Assembly (NCBI RefSeq): GCF_932526225.1
Contig: NC_064035.1
Location: 15,362,469 to 15,426,468 of the forward strand
Direction: 5' to 3'
Length of the DNA stretch: 64,000 nucleotides
Source: Nematostella vectensis
Lineage: Eukaryota > Cnidaria > Anthozoa > Actiniaria > Edwardsiidae
Shown here: positions 10,941-24,576 of the stretch, in pieces
Layout of the letters: each line of letters starts with the position of its first letter
Numbering within the stretch: position 1 is the first letter of the stretch
Notes under the pieces: generated by a model
Told to the model about the DNA's origin: nothing
What the model saw: the letters and a program-made list of their open reading frames with translations, nothing else
The model's database searches: none
Translations under genes and position numbers: made by a program

Positions 10941-13900
10941 TCAACCATCTCCTCCTGTCAGGACAATGAAGCGAGTGATTTGCAGCTTGCGCAGCTCCGT
11001 AGTCCACTATATTTTTTCTTTGCTTTATTGATCTTTTCTGCAGCCTGTTAAAAAATGATTTTTTTAAAAGTGATACATTTTGTGTATACCACCTATTTCA
11101 AAGAAGGTTGCACTATGATAATCTTCTTGACTTTGCTGAAAGGTTAACTTCGGTTGTTAGGTTGTTAAACTCGTTTGCTAGGTTATTTGCCAAGGTTGCC
11201 CGAATTGTTAGCCTTGATTGCTGCTTCTCTTTACCTTCTTTGCAGGGCCGTTTACCATGGTTGCGTTTCTTTTTTTACCTTGGCATAATAGATCTTTTTA
11301 CCTCGGTTGCTGGATTGTAAACTTCGGTTCCAAGGCAGTTTACCTACAGAGGTCACAAGGTTATTTACCTTGATCGCTAGTGTTTGCGAGTCGCAGCGGA
11401 CGAGTGGGTTGTCCTCTGGGTGGGGTGAAGGCAAGTTATGGTGTTGCATTCCAGCAATTCGTTTCACCAACTCCAGATAATATGTCCCTTCTGTGAAACA
11501 CAAAAATAATTTATCAGCTGCTTTATCAAACTTGTCCTTGTCGAGTCTGTCGTCTTGGGGCAGGCATTACCTATTTCCTCGTGTTAGACCTTGTCGAGCT
11601 TGTGGACTCTTAGTGTTGGCATTACCTATTTCCTTGTGTTAGACCTTGTCGAGTTTATCGTCTCAGTGCAGGTATTACCTATTTCCTTGTGTAAGACCTT
11701 GTCGAGTTTGTGGACTCTTGGTGTAGGCATTACCTATTTCCTTGTGTTAGACCTTGTCGAGTTTATCGTCTCAGTGCAGGCATTACCTATTTCCTTGTGT
11801 AAGCCCTTGCGAGTTTGCGGACTCTGAGTGTAGGCATGAACTTTTTTTTACATGTTAGACGTTGTCGAGTTTAGGGACTTTAAGTGCAGGCATTACCTAT
11901 CTCCTTATGCTGGGTTTTGTACAGTTCGTGGAGCTTGAGGCTCAGCACCACGTTTTCCTTACACGCTGATCCAACCTTCATGACGTACACCCGTTTGGTG
12001 GTTAGTAGCGTGTTGCGCTTGTCGTCTGGGTCCGCGAAACGGAGTCTGAGGCAGCACAAGAACCTGATCAAAGAAAAGTGAGGCTGAGATCACACGCAAT
12101 AACCAAAACAACTACCCGAGTTTAAAATATGTGTTTTGATCTGTCAGAGAAGTACGATATTTTGATACTGTATTCCCACCTTATATGAAGCGGATGGAAA
12201 TTTCGGAAGGTTTCTTTCTGTTTATTAGACTTGTTGATTTGTAGTTGTTTTGATACCAATCTTTCTTATCTATACTACGCTAAGGAATGGACTGTGCTTA
12301 TCCTTTCACGGAAAAACGGCTGAGCTAGAAAACTCCGAAACCATACCATTTCCACACATTACAGAAGAAGAGGTGTGCAAAATGTTTTTTTATTTCAATA
12401 TTATACCGGCGAGCAAAGTTCTAACTCACGCGTTTTTTAAGCGAGAGGATCACACTCGCAAAGACGCCATTTTCAAGATTTCACAGAAGCACAAAAATAA
12501 TTTATTTCCAGCAGCAAAAAGGACTTATGACCTTCAGACCTCCGTGTCTCTCAAGAAAAACACACTAATACAGTTATCTAATACAGTAATAAGTCTATCT
12601 CCAAAAATATCATCGTAGAGGAGAAATCTTATTCTAGACAATTCAGGCAGAAACAAACCTTCGAGCGCGCGGAAATTCAAATCTGAAAAAGATTAGAATA
12701 CTTGCCGTAGTTTCATTGCATGGTCTTTTTATCGTTATTTAGATATGCATTACTCCTACCTCGAAAAGAAAGCAGATTCTTTAGTTTCATCGCGCATGAA
12801 CAAAACGGTTCGCAAACAAGAAAACGTAAGAAAAGAACTTTTATCTACAACTTCAATTCAATCAATTAAAGGACGGTGCATGAACGATTATTTAATCAGA
12901 TCGAGATGGTGCACAACACTTGATGACATTTTTTATGAAAGCAAAACGTTTGTTAATTCTGTGTTTTCAGACCCACATACAGAGTACCTTTTATGTCACA
13001 TCGATTTTTATTAAAAAGTATGGAATCGATCACCAAATAACACACTAAGCCCAAGAAAACGAAGCGAGGAATAACGATAAACTCTCTTATTCACAAAACC
13101 CAACATATGAACGAGCGAACTGGCATGGTTTGAATTTGGTTGTCCGATTCCCGCCAACGGGCGGCATTTTATAAAAAGCACCTTTTCATACTTTTGATAA
13201 GGTAAATTAAATATTACATAAATATATTGGGGATTTAAAAGGGAGGCATTTGTTTAATTAATGTTTAAGACGACGCATACTATTCCCATAAAGCACCAGG
13301 AAGCCCAATACAATGAAAGATTGAAATATACCTTAAAAAGTTTTGTACAACAAATAATTGCTTTTCGTGAATATTTCACGGGTAACAACTAGTAAATATT
13401 TAATATAACTGTACGCGAGATACTTTAAAGACGACAATGGTAGATAAGGGAAATCATCACATAGGGCTAATTACTATGTATAAATAGTTGTCTAGTACTC
13501 CTTGAATAACATAAACTATAAAGCCAGCCAAACCTTAAGTACCCTTCATACATACTTTTCATCACTGTCGACTTGGTCCAAGCTAGTTGTCAGGCGTCGT
13601 ACAAACTCCTGGCCCTTGAAACGCTTTTGGACTTCCTGTGGCATAAGATCCCAGTGTGAAGGTGACGTCATGCCACTACTGACGCTGCTTGTGTCATCCG
13701 TCTCACCATTCCACTCTCCTGTCACGCTCCTTGCGTTACTCAGGTCACGTCGCGGAGTGCTGTGCGTGACGGGCTCAGTGTGTAGCGTGATAGCTGGGGA
13801 GGTTGTACACTCCACAGGGTCCGAAGGGACCTGACAGGAGCACAAAGTCAAATAGGGATTTCTCCAAATGGGGGATTGAAAAGGGGCGTTTCCATGATGA

Positions 13901-16900
13901 GAATTGAAGTGACAAAGAAATGACTGAAAAAAAATATATCGTTATTACGAAATCTGGCTAATAAGGGTCCGAGAGGTCCGTATTAGTTACAGCTGCCTGT
14001 GAATCGAAACGTATCACAGTAAAAAAGAGCTTTTGAATCTACGAATGGTTAATCTGAAGGCACATCGATCGAAACGCGGAGTTGGGCAAGGCTCAATTCT
14101 AGTTCTGAGATACTGTACTCGTTCTCTTCGTGTATATCCTTGTCTGTGACAAGGCCACCTCAACGACACGTTTTGTCGCCCTTACACTGTCCAGTGTTCA
14201 TTCCTCTTCCATGCTTTTAACAACAAAAATGGCATGAAATTTTCCAATTCTCAATATATAAGCTCAAGATTCCGCATACACGGAGTTCCTCTGACCAAAA
14301 GCTTAATTCCAAATTTTAAAGAAATTTAGAAGATATAAAATTTAGATATTAGCAAGCAAAGTTGGCTAAATTTCTGATTGGAGCCCGACTTCTCCCTAAA
14401 AACGAGGAGAATTCATACTTTGAACATTTGAAAATTCCACTTCAAGTCTCATTTCGAAGACGAATCCATTTGAAAAAACACTTTTTGATATTTTGGTTTA
14501 CATAACATAAGGAACTTCTATGCAAAAATTCAAGCTAACCTTATTTTGGGAAAACTTTTTTTTTGCTCTGTCTACAATGGCAATATACACTACACATGAA
14601 CTGTTCTGAGGGCTGCTCCCACATACTGTACCTGGTGAGAGGTGTCCTCCTCATTGTCATCAAGCGAGCTGAAGATCCAACTGCCCAACCCGCTGGTCAA
14701 CTTGCTAATCAACCCCGACTTCTTCTTATCCTGCCTACTAATATCGCCAGTTTGGGCAGCCTGTGGAGGCGTTTGGACGGTGGGCTCTGGTTTGGGCGGG
14801 GCGGGTGGTTTGACGATTGGAGTCCAGGAATCTGTTAGCTGCAGATACAGGACATACAGCCATTTGTCAAAGTCATGACAACTGGTACATCCACCTCTCG
14901 CCTCGCTATCACGGGAACTAAATTACGAGCCTGTCCGTAATAGAGAGTCGACTCTACAGAGAAATGTTCAGCTAGGCATACCAACAAAGGGCCACCTGAT
15001 GGCTTATCTAAGCCTCTCAAAGAGCAATGAATCCATGAGAGTATATGGAAGGAAATATCTGATAAAATTCCTAATTTCTTTGGTTTAAAGCAAGGATGCA
15101 CAAGAGAGGAATATATAATCATTGTGAATATAGACTACCTTGTAGTACGAGTCCGCGAGACCGCTTTTGACATGGCGCACGAAACCCATGTAGTTACCAG
15201 TCTCTCTCAGCTCGGCCAGGCCTTCCGCAATATCGTCACGCAACCCTGTCATGTTACCAAGAAGGTGGAGTGAGCCGAGTATCTTGGTGGACTGGCGCCC
15301 TATCTCCTAAAGCACACACATGAAACCAGTTCAATACACGCCAAAACTACAGAAGACGTGGATATCTCAAGGGATAGCCATGAATCATGTATTACTAAAG
15401 GGTTACGGTATTAGTCAGGCCGATACCCAGGAGGATTTTTCTTGGGGGGGGGGGGGGGGGGAAGGGGGTTCAAAATCTTAAAAAGTCGACCAAATTTTTC
15501 GGGGAGGGGGGTGTGGCAATGAGTTTTCTGATAAAAATCAGATCACCCTAGTCCCCCTCGCAGCCGTTCTTTGTGTCGGTCACGCAACGCTCCGGGACTA
15601 TGATCACCCCCGATAGAACAAATATAGTTTTGTCTACAAATAGCACGTCCATTGAGTACCGAAAGTGGACTTTCTGCCACTTTCTGCGTTGTGGGGTGGT
15701 GCGTTCGCACCGCCTGCACCCCCCACCCGGGTACGGGCCTAATTAGGGAAATTCGGATACATGAAAAAAAAGAAAAAGATAAAAACAGGTTTGTAGTTTT
15801 TCAGACCAAATTGTATCTCTGAAGCTTGCCTGTAGTCTTTCTGGTTATGCCTACAATGTAACACACTGGCAACTTTACCTTCATGTAGTGACGGCGAATA
15901 TCTCTGATAAGCGCGTCCCCGCTGCGGTACTGAATGCCTGTGCGCACAAACCTCTCTGCAAGTAATCATTAAATATTTTAAATAAAAAGGTGTAGATAGT
16001 CACCGGTTTGTGATCAGTATACGCGCGAGTCGACAAGATGAGATTCCGTATTCTGAGGTGAGTTACATACTTGGGACAACACGATGCAAAAACTTTAAAA
16101 CCCTTTTGGTTTGAATCAAGGAACGCCTCGAAATAAAAGAAAATGACGCCTCGAAATAAAAGAAAATGACGTCTGCCTCTTAGCAAATGCAAAAGAAACG
16201 GGATCTGCACGCAGGCAGAATTTCCCAGCTTCAGCCATGTGGTATGTATTTAACAAACATTTCCCATACAAAGTGATAGGCCAATGAGTATTGCCAACAT
16301 AGACTACAGGGTAACTGTTTTTACCAAACTCTAGGTTTGCCCTCTCCATGCACAGAGGAAAGCCATTAGGTACTGCCAACTTAGACTACAGGGTAACTGT
16401 TTTTACCAAACTCTAGGTTTGCCCTCTCCATGCACGGAGGAAAGCCATTAGGTACTGCCAACTTAGACTACAGGGTAACTGTTTTTACCAAACTCTAGGT
16501 TTGCCCTCTCCATGCACGGAGGAAAGCCATTAGGTACTGCCAACTTAGACTACAGGGTAACTGTTTTTACCAAACTCTAGGTTTGCCCTCTCCATGCACG
16601 GAGGAAAGCCATTAGGTACTGCCAACTTGGACTTAAGGATCAGCAGATCATCAGGCAAGACTGCGTCAGGACTTGAAGTGAAGATGACCTGGAACTGGCT
16701 TACGTCAAGACGCTCAAAGTACAATGGAGTCACGTCCATTTCACTTGTAAATTGGTTTAAAGTGCTGTTAAAACAATAACAGTTTTAATGAAAGTACAGT
16801 TTCTCACAACTAACAGTAAACAAATAAAAAGAATTAAAATTATCACAATGAGTTGACCACAAATCACAGTCTTTTTCTGTACCTGGGTTCGTTCTCTTCA

Positions 16901-19900
16901 CCCCAGAGCTGCTCTTTGTTAGTGATACCACAGAATACAAGAAGCCTCATTAACAGAATTTCCTCTAAGCGCACTTCAACATCGCCAAATTCGCCATAGA
17001 GTTGCTACGGTAAAATTGAAACAATCAGTTTGAATATCACTCTTATACAGCAATCATATGTTTTACATCCCACTACCCCCACTGAAACACAATAATTTAC
17101 AAGATCACATTCATGAAAATGATTTCAAGACAACTTTGATAGGAGTAAGAGCAGGCGTTGTTTAATTTAAGGTCACCTATGTTATGATCACACCATCTAT
17201 ACTGATACTCTGTCGACTGTACTATACCTGGAAGATGACACTTTTATTTGTTCTTGATGCATCCTGGACCATGGTCATGTGAATAGCTCTTTGTGGTACA
17301 TCTTCCGCACAAGTTCTGCGCAATGCAATCACGTTTTGTGTACAGTCCTCTATCTACATACAAAAAAATACATGCAGAATGCTGATGTCAAATGAAGGCA
17401 ATAATAACAGCAATTTTCACAGCTGAACTAAATCATAAAAAGATCACTAGCTTACATAGATCATTCTTACCTCAATATCTTTGACAGTGATGTCCAAGCT
17501 AAGGTTCTGAGCATCATCTGTACATTGAGCCTGAAACAAAGTCATCACTCAGACTGACATGTACACATTTGTACTATTTTGACACTTTTTCAGTTACCTG
17601 CAAATCCTCAAGAGAGAAGACAAGAATCTGATCATCCAAACCCATCTCTAATGTTACACTTAAGCCTTCAACAGAGAATGATATCTGGGAAAAGAAAAAA
17701 AAAAAGGAATGGTCACATCAATGCACAACCAAGAGCAGCAAAGAAGATGCACGTGGTTGAGCATTGTACAATGTACCTGTGTACGGGGGTAATGTTCCAT
17801 TATTGATCTCTTGACCACACCCAAAAGATTGGGAAGACTACTGCTTCTTGTCTTGCTTGCCAGAAACCCATATTCCTGCAATGAAAAACCTTAGGATTAT
17901 TTTCTACAAGGAAAATAATTTCCTGTGATATGAAGCATCATCATGAATACCTTTTGGAAAATGCTAAATGCTCCAAAGCAGTCAGGTCTAAAGATAAGTG
18001 AGATGACGTCATCTGATTCACAGGACAGAATCCAGCACCGGTTCACTACATGAGTACTCTAGAATGCAACACAAAAGCAATATTAATCACGTGTTCATAA
18101 TATCATAACAAAGCCAGATTTGAAGAGTCAAATTCGTTGTTGTGTGACTGCCAAGAATCCAAATCTATTTCTCACTTGGAAATACATTGTAGTCAATTGT
18201 ACCACTGGACAAATCGATTGCCTTGCTGTGTTCAGTCAAATGGTTTATGACGCAATAGTGAAAACATGAAAGCCATCTATTGGTTTAGACTCTTGATTGA
18301 CTTCGCGCTATTCCCAAATGAGATCAGGATTTTGGATTCCCAAAGGTCACGCAACAACGAATTTGGATCTACAGTAACTGGGTAATTCAGTTAATCAGAT
18401 GATGCGAATGGGATTATTTTAATAATTTTTTTAAAATCAAATCTTATTCAGTAACAGTATATGAAACGTTGTTCTTGATGGTTTCCCAACTAATTTGGAA
18501 ATAAATCACATGATTTGTGTTTGTCAGATACTGTATACTGTATGAGCAAATAGAAACTCATTAGGTTTACGATTTACTTGATTTATTAGTACATTATTTA
18601 CCGTAATAAAGCATCTCCATGCTGTGGATATGAATTCATTTCCCAAGAGAAAGCATGGTTCAGCAGCATTTTCAGCACTCAAACAGACAACTTGTGCTCC
18701 CAAGGAACAGCTATAACAAGACTTTTGGACAGACAATGTAAGAACAGAGCAAGTGTGCCTTTATCTACATGTAACCAGTGCTTGCAACAAATATTTTTGA
18801 TACAGTACCTAAGCAGTTCTACGCCCTATCTAACAGCTGGTTGTCTAACAGATCTACCAAAATGTCAAATATGTATATATGGTATACTTCTTGAGAGAAT
18901 TAAAATGAGATAAAACTGAGCTCAATTGTATTAATCAGCTCTTATCACAGAAATAATGTTGTGTGTTGGAGTTCTTCAAGGTCATCCTATGTACTGTAGG
19001 TCCCTTATGGAGATTACCTTGCCAGGCCAATTCTGTGCTTTGAAGCAGGTAGACAGTTTCAGAACTGCTAGCTGAGGGAAGACTCCAGCTGCCATGGAAA
19101 CCAACAGGTTTTCCAATCGGACATCAACCTGAGAGAGACATTGTGGTTCACACACTGCATAAAAGGGTAATTTATATTGCAAGCTGAAGTAGATAAATTT
19201 AAAGTAATGTGCTGCAAACATAATCATGACATTATTCAACTAGAGGAAAGATATGGATTTGGGGCCTTAGCTATCATATAAGTATTAGTATGTATCCAGT
19301 CATTAGGCAACCAAGTTGTTAGGCAACTGTCCACTAGTCAAGTATGTATGACGGTAGGTACATACCCAGGTTTGGCTGACATACGTATCATATGGAAAAA
19401 GCCTATTATTTGAGGATTCCTTAATAAGAAATTACTTATTTTTTGACATCCAAGGGAAGGTTCACACGCCCTCCGCCCCCCCCTGTAAACAGGCCTGTAT
19501 GAGGTGGATTGAGGCATTTGCCTCAGTCATGAATTCAGAAAAAATCATAATCATCTAAATTTATCCTCACAGAGCACTCCATTCTCTTCCAAATTACTGT
19601 ACCTCAGCTATAAATAAATAATTTACCTCAGACTAAGTTTGTTTTTGGCTACTTCATTTTAGAAAGTCTAATTTACCTGTGTCAGTTGCTCAATAATATC
19701 AGCTTCATATTGGTCATAAGATGAACAAGATTCTGTGAAAATGATCAAGCCTTAATTAGCAGTCTAAAAACGACAACATACTACTGTAATGTTCCAAAAA
19801 GTAAATAGACACTCTGTCAAAAATTGAGAAACTGATGTGTGCTTCAGTCACTTGTATTTACTTTTCATGCATACATATATGTATATGTTGTTGTCAGTAC

Positions 19901-22630
19901 TGGATGTTTTCTGTTGCCTATTTTGTTTTATATTACACAAGGGGCCTCTAGCCAAAAAATAAATAAATTACAACCTTACAATTTTAACGATGTCATTTAA
20001 AGTAGTTCCCTTGTAGTAAAGGGTGCATCAATGGAATTAAAAATCCAAAACTTTTGGATCAAGTTTTATAAACTTTTTTTCTGCTGGCTTCATGCAGACC
20101 ATATCACATGTCATCAACTGAAAATCCATGAAATTTCTTTCTTAGTCCTAGAGAGTAGGCCAAAACAAAGTCTGAGACTCTTAGAGAATCTGAGAAAAGT
20201 GACACCCCTTAGGAAATGGATGTACAGTAGTAAGATTTTGTTTATCTGAGAAAAGTGATACCCCCTAGGAAATGGATGTACAGTAGTAAGATTTGGTTAA
20301 GCTCACCTTCCTCATCAGTTAGGTTATCTATGAATTGTTCAATAACACCAATCAAATCCTGAATGTTCATCTGTGTAATATATGCTTGTGTACCATGGCA
20401 GACTGCAGTGTATGTGTGGGTACCATGGTAAGGCCAGAAGAAGTTCACTTTCAGACATGACATGTCTACTAGCTGAAAGTAATGCCTACATAAGTATAAA
20501 CTACATAGTATGAAATCAAAGTCTTGCCTTTTTCCATACATGAGATAGTACATTAAATTCCAAGTTGCCTGCGTACGGATTCATATCAGGGCCAAAATTT
20601 TAAAGTACTGTAGGTACAGTATTTTCATAAAGTTCATCCCTAGATACATGACAGGACCAAATAATTTATGTTCCGAAAACCAGTAGCAGAAGATACGAGT
20701 TGTGATTGACTGGTTGGGGACTACTCCTTAAACAACTTTACATAGCATTTCTACCTTGTCAGAAACCTTTGTCATCCTATTCCAAGGTCGACACCTGCAC
20801 ATGAGTTTGTCTGCCCTGCCTTTCAACAGCACGCCATCCTGGGTTGGGATAATAACAGCACTTGCAGTATTGATCTGAAAGGAAAAATGTTTCAAGTGAT
20901 GTGGCTATGTGACAAGAGAGCAGAGACAACACTACAAAAAATATTATTTAACAGGCAACAAATATGGAAAGTCCACTTGTTATCATCTGTATAGTCAAGG
21001 CCATGGCTAGAAAACTTTGTTCAGGGGGGCAAGCCTCATATATTTCTTTTATTTGCTTCAGTGGCAGACAATATTTTTCTCATGTCTTTTGTAGATTCCA
21101 GCACAACTAAGGAGGTAATTGCCCCCCCCCCCCCTGCCCTGACTATGGCCCTGCTACAGTAGTCATGGAATTGATTCCGGATAGAGTTTGACCTTTTACC
21201 AGAAAACTGATTTGGCCCTTGCAATGAGTAAATCAATAAACAAACAAATAAAAAAACAATCAGACAGACAGACAGATAGATGGATGGACGGACTGACGGA
21301 CGGACGGACAGACAGACAGACAGACAACCAAAAATACTGCATAATAAAAACGGTACCTCAAACAAAATGGCAGTCGACACAAGTTGCCTGTAATCTTCGG
21401 AAGCATATCTTTCTTCTTTATTTCGATGTAGAATAGCTACCTTCCCATTGCTGCCTTGCAGCCAAATATACTGAAATAATCTTTTATTTACCTGCAATTG
21501 GAAAGATTAAAATTTAATTGATTTAAAACAAATAATGATTAAACATTTGTCTTCGAGAACAACAAACTTACATTTCCAAATAGATCATTATTTACAAATT
21601 CTGTTGGAGTAATAGGAGTTTTTAGCCTCCAATAAACTGTGAAGCTAAAGAAGAAGTCTACTTCATCAGCTTCCTGGAATAGAAAAAAAATGAAATTTTA
21701 GGTGGGTATTATTATCATTTTAACAAGATCACCACCAAAAACACATCACCAAATGCACAGGTGACGTCACAACGTGTCATAAACAAAAAAGTTGAGTTGC
21801 GTGACTGTTGTTTGTGGCACACATTGTCTTCTGTGCATCTATTAGAGGACAGACATACAAAAAAAGGTGGTCTTTTTGTTTTATACAACAATAGAAATTT
21901 TCTTTTACATTACAATCTAGTTTTGGTGAGTGCGCACACGCATGCTGACGCCAAGCATAAGTGTGTCCTCTAATAACACATGGACCCTTGACCTATCAGA
22001 GAGCGCGATTAAAGAGTGTTGTTGTATAAATATGCCTATTAATACTACCTGAAGCAAATGGACAAATGTATACTCACTATCATTAGATTCTTTACAGTGG
22101 ACTTCAATGAAAAATCCCTGAAAAATAAATTGTAAATGACATGACGGAAAAACATGACGTGACGCTTCAAATAAGCCCATTTCACATCGAATAAGGCGGA
22201 GAATTTCTCTGAGTACTTAGTAACTTATGGCAAACAAAATATCAAGTGCGACTTTTTTTAAATTGATGCGACTTTTTGTAAAGTGTCATTGAAATTTGAG
22301 CTTTTCATCCCTGAGCTGATACACAGGGAAATGATGATCAAGGAAAAATTATCTTAAAAAGCCAAAAACTGGTTATGTGCACTTCGGCCTCACATTATTT
22401 GTGTTTAAAAAATCAGTCCGTAATACGTAATAAGTAACCTATAGCCACTGAAGAAATTGTTTCTTCTCTCTCTATCTGGAATTGCGCGTTTTCCAGGTTT
22501 CTCCGTCATGTCATTGTAAATTGATATCTTAGGTGTTGTACATACTGAAATTTGCCATAATTTGTAAGAACTTATCCTACCTTAAGTCTGAAAAGCTCCA
22601 TTTGACTCCGACAGTGATTTCTTCTATGCT
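10941..22630 (-). CDS. VPS13-like bridge lipid-transfer protein, C-terminal part (23 exons)
   Basis: Exons in transcript order: 22581-22630, 22049-22117, 21572-21673, 21357-21491, 20755-20874, 20307-20472, 19677-19732, 19018-19128, 18602-18721, 17951-18058, 17777-17875, 17598-17684, 17471-17530, 17228-17353, 16883-17004, 16571-16764, 15879-15955, 15139-15306, 14632-14838, 13556-13830, 11897-12063, 11369-11490, 10941-11006. All phases agree; about 935 codons. The stretch RRHYMK ... ILGSLHLLGNMTGL matches the VPS13 signature HY...GS..LGNP.GL. The preceding YFERL segment and the last exons (RNTLLTTKRVYVMK, PH-like) fit the VPS13 C-terminus. VPS13 proteins move lipids between membranes at contact sites. 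The 5' end is missing: exon 22581-22630 needs an upstream exon in phase 1. The 21357 exon has two possible acceptors (21491 or 21470). Which VPS13 paralogue it is remains open. Confidence 0.8.
11560..11900 (-). repeat. About 54-bp tandem array copying an exon 3' end and donor
   Basis: Five to six units containing (minus strand) AAGGAAATAGGTAATGCC lie directly downstream of the VPS13-like exon that ends AAGGAGATAG|GTAATGCC at 11897. Exon end and donor are therefore part of the repeat unit. Confidence 0.8.
12064..13555. other. Intron with unexplained plus-strand open frames
   Basis: This intron of the VPS13-like gene contains two plus-strand open frames (12250-12618, 122 codons; 12745-13014, 89 codons). 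Neither resembles a known family and neither has obvious splice or promoter context. I list them only so that they are not lost. Confidence 0.3.
16260..16610 (-). repeat. 82-bp tandem array copying exon end plus donor
   Basis: Units start at 16362, 16444, 16526 and 16608 (spacing exactly 82), with a diverged one before 16362. Each carries the coding end of the VPS13-like exon 16571-16764 (peptide AVPNGFPPCMERANLEFG) and its donor GTAAAAAC, followed by about 45 bp of intron. Confidence 0.9.
18129..18365. mobile_element. MITE family B, copy (237 bp)
   Basis: Ends CAAATTCGTTGTTGTGTGAC and GTCACGCAACAACGAATTTG are near-perfect inverted repeats. Located in an intron of the VPS13-like gene. Confidence 0.85.
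19385..19490 (+). repeat. Dispersed repeat C, copy 1
   Basis: Begins GTATCATATGGAAAAAGCC and continues through CCTTAATAAGAAAT to a C-rich end. Shared with 27725-27805 and 43958-44080. Confidence 0.6.
20995..21155. mobile_element. G/C-tract inverted repeat element
   Basis: AGTCAAGGCCATGGCTAG at the left and CCCTGACTATGGCCCTGCT at the right are imperfect inverted repeats, with a G run and a C run inside. Probably a short MITE in a VPS13-like intron. Confidence 0.45.
21255..21327. repeat. CAGA/GACG microsatellite
   Basis: Tetranucleotide runs (CAGA)n, GATG and (GACG)n directly downstream (transcript sense) of the exon ending at 21357. Confidence 0.85.
22138..22512. mobile_element. MITE family A, copy 2 (375 bp, 9-bp TSD)
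   Basis: Terminal inverted repeats GACATGACGGAAAAAC / GTTTCTCCGTCATGTC. It is flanked by the perfect 9-bp direct repeat ATTGTAAAT (22129-22137 and 22513-22521). A 9-bp duplication is typical of Mutator-like elements. It lies in an intron of the VPS13-like gene. Confidence 0.9.
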
Positions 22631-22950
22631 CTAAAATGTAAAAATAAAATAGTGGCTTTTATGGAAGATGTGAATTAGGTAGGATGGTCTTGATAGAATC
22701 CTTTAATGAATACTCTATATAGCTACATATAATTAGCTCACCCACATTTTATGTGTGTGACAAGATTTTGAGATCATCACTGGATCAGCATACCATACAC
22801 ACAAGGAAGGTGAAATCCACATACTTTTCAGGAAAGCCTCATGTTTCCTTACAGTAAAAACGCTACCCTTGGTACTATAAATACTTTTTAAGTATCCACC
22901 ACACTTCCGTTTACTTCCAGTCAATTAAGTATCTCTGAGCACCTGACTCC

Positions 22951-23230
22951 TTCAATCAGCGACAAAACCTGTTGAAAATGACATCTAAAAAGTAGTCTTA
23001 CTGAAATAATTTACAATATGGGAACTTTTTATTACTCACATCCCCCTTCCCCATTTAAAGTTGCTGTCTAGGGTTGTCAGTAAAAGAATCCAACATTGAT
23101 TTGGGGGAGGGGGGGGTGTTGGAGGGGGAAGGGAGGATATAAAAGTCACTATGCTACGTAATTTAAATTTCCATCTGAAACTGCATTTGAGGCCTTAAAA
23201 TTTTCAACAGTTTTGTCGCTGATTAGTGAA
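22951..23230. repeat. Inverted repeat, about 29-bp arms
   Basis: TTCAATCAGCGACAAAACC...GTTGAAAAT at 22951-22979 is repeated inverted at 23200-23230 with one indel. The roughly 280-bp unit may be a MITE. Confidence 0.55.
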
Positions 23231-24460
23231 GCAATTAATTTAAACTAAAAATGTGAAAATATTTTAAAATTGTAAAAGCAGTTGTTCTATTGGAAGTTTC
23301 TTCAAGAATGTGACTGATAATTTGAAGTGGATAGCCTGTTAAATAGCGTGGATTCTTAAATTTTTTTGTCTTTTGTTTGTTGAGATTTCCATCAGCCTGC
23401 CAGATTGCTTAGGTAAAAGTAGGTGCAAATGCTGCTCTAACAGACAACATACTTACGATAATTACTTTACAATTCTTTGCTATCTTGACACCATGTGCTG
23501 TGAAAAACCCAATATTTTCTGCTGTTATCCTCAAACCAGGAACCTGCACCCATCTTATGACGACAGCAATGGAGAAGTTTATTAATCTAACAAAATAATT
23601 TTTAAACAGTTACTTTCTTGAGATGACATCGAGCATTCTAGAGGGGAGTAGTTTTTAGACTTGAGCATGTGAAAGGTTGTGTTGTGCATGTGAAAGACGG
23701 GAAATTTATTTTTTTGGGGGGTCCGGTATCCATCAAATTGCATGCTCTGATTGGCTCTTGGAGGTCTGGTATCCTACGATCCGGACCCCGCCATACCGGC
23801 CCACTCAACTCCAAAGCTCGAAATAGTAAGTTGATTTGTATAATGACCATCGAAAACTGGATTTTTACTCCCGAAGTTATAGATCTTTACCTTAAAACAG
23901 CATTTTATTTGTTATTTTATCTAGAATCTTTTACTTTACGAAAAATCGGCTTCAAAATCCCTGTGTTTTGACAATTTCCCGCCATAATGATTTTGCAACT
24001 TGCGCGACAATTTTAAGTTTGCTGAAAGCTTATTTGGGATAGAAAAAGCAGCAAATCATCTCTTCATACGAAGAAAAATGACAAATCACTCTAGTAATCA
24101 CACCAAAGCTTAAACGTATCCACATTCAAGAGAAGTTCTTTCAGTGAATGGTGAATATAACTTATCGTCTGTAGAGGATTTAAAGATCAATTCAAGTTGA
24201 GAACGACGAATCAATATGGACTAAATTATTTTACAAAATTGTTGGTCAAAACTCAGAGAATGTCTTCTTTGGAGGTTCTGTAAATCTGGAGAATAAAAAG
24301 CGTTGTGTGGAAATACAAAATGGAGTTTATTGAAAGATCATGAGCGAACAAAATCTTCAAGAACATCAACGAAAGTCAGAAGCGAAACCTCGCCTCGTGC
24401 AACCGTAGGCCCGTAAGATAAACAAAGTTGCAAAATCCATTGAGGAAAAAAATAAATATG

Positions 24461-24576
24461 ATATTTCCCAGCTAAGGGTCGGTCCATATCGTGAAATAAC
24501 ATGACCTTGGCCTTGAAAATACTGACTAAGGCCATGGAATTCCAGGGTACGGACTGACCCTTAGCTGGGAAATAAC
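24461..24576. repeat. Palindromic MITE-like element
   Basis: ATTTCCCAGCTAAGGGTCGG at the left is matched by GACCCTTAGCTGGGAAAT at the right; internal GGCC-centred sequence extends the palindrome. About 116 bp. Confidence 0.7.

Noticed and set aside
10854-11051. Plus-strand frame as a possible extra last exon of the DEG/ENaC channel
   Set aside because: The opposite strand reads as the last exon of the VPS13-like gene with matching phase, acceptor and stop; the plus frame is then its antisense shadow. It also ends in an odd hydrophobic tail.
11591-11827. Plus-strand hydrophobic repeat ORF
   Set aside because: Product of the tandem array that copies a VPS13-like donor; not a membrane protein.
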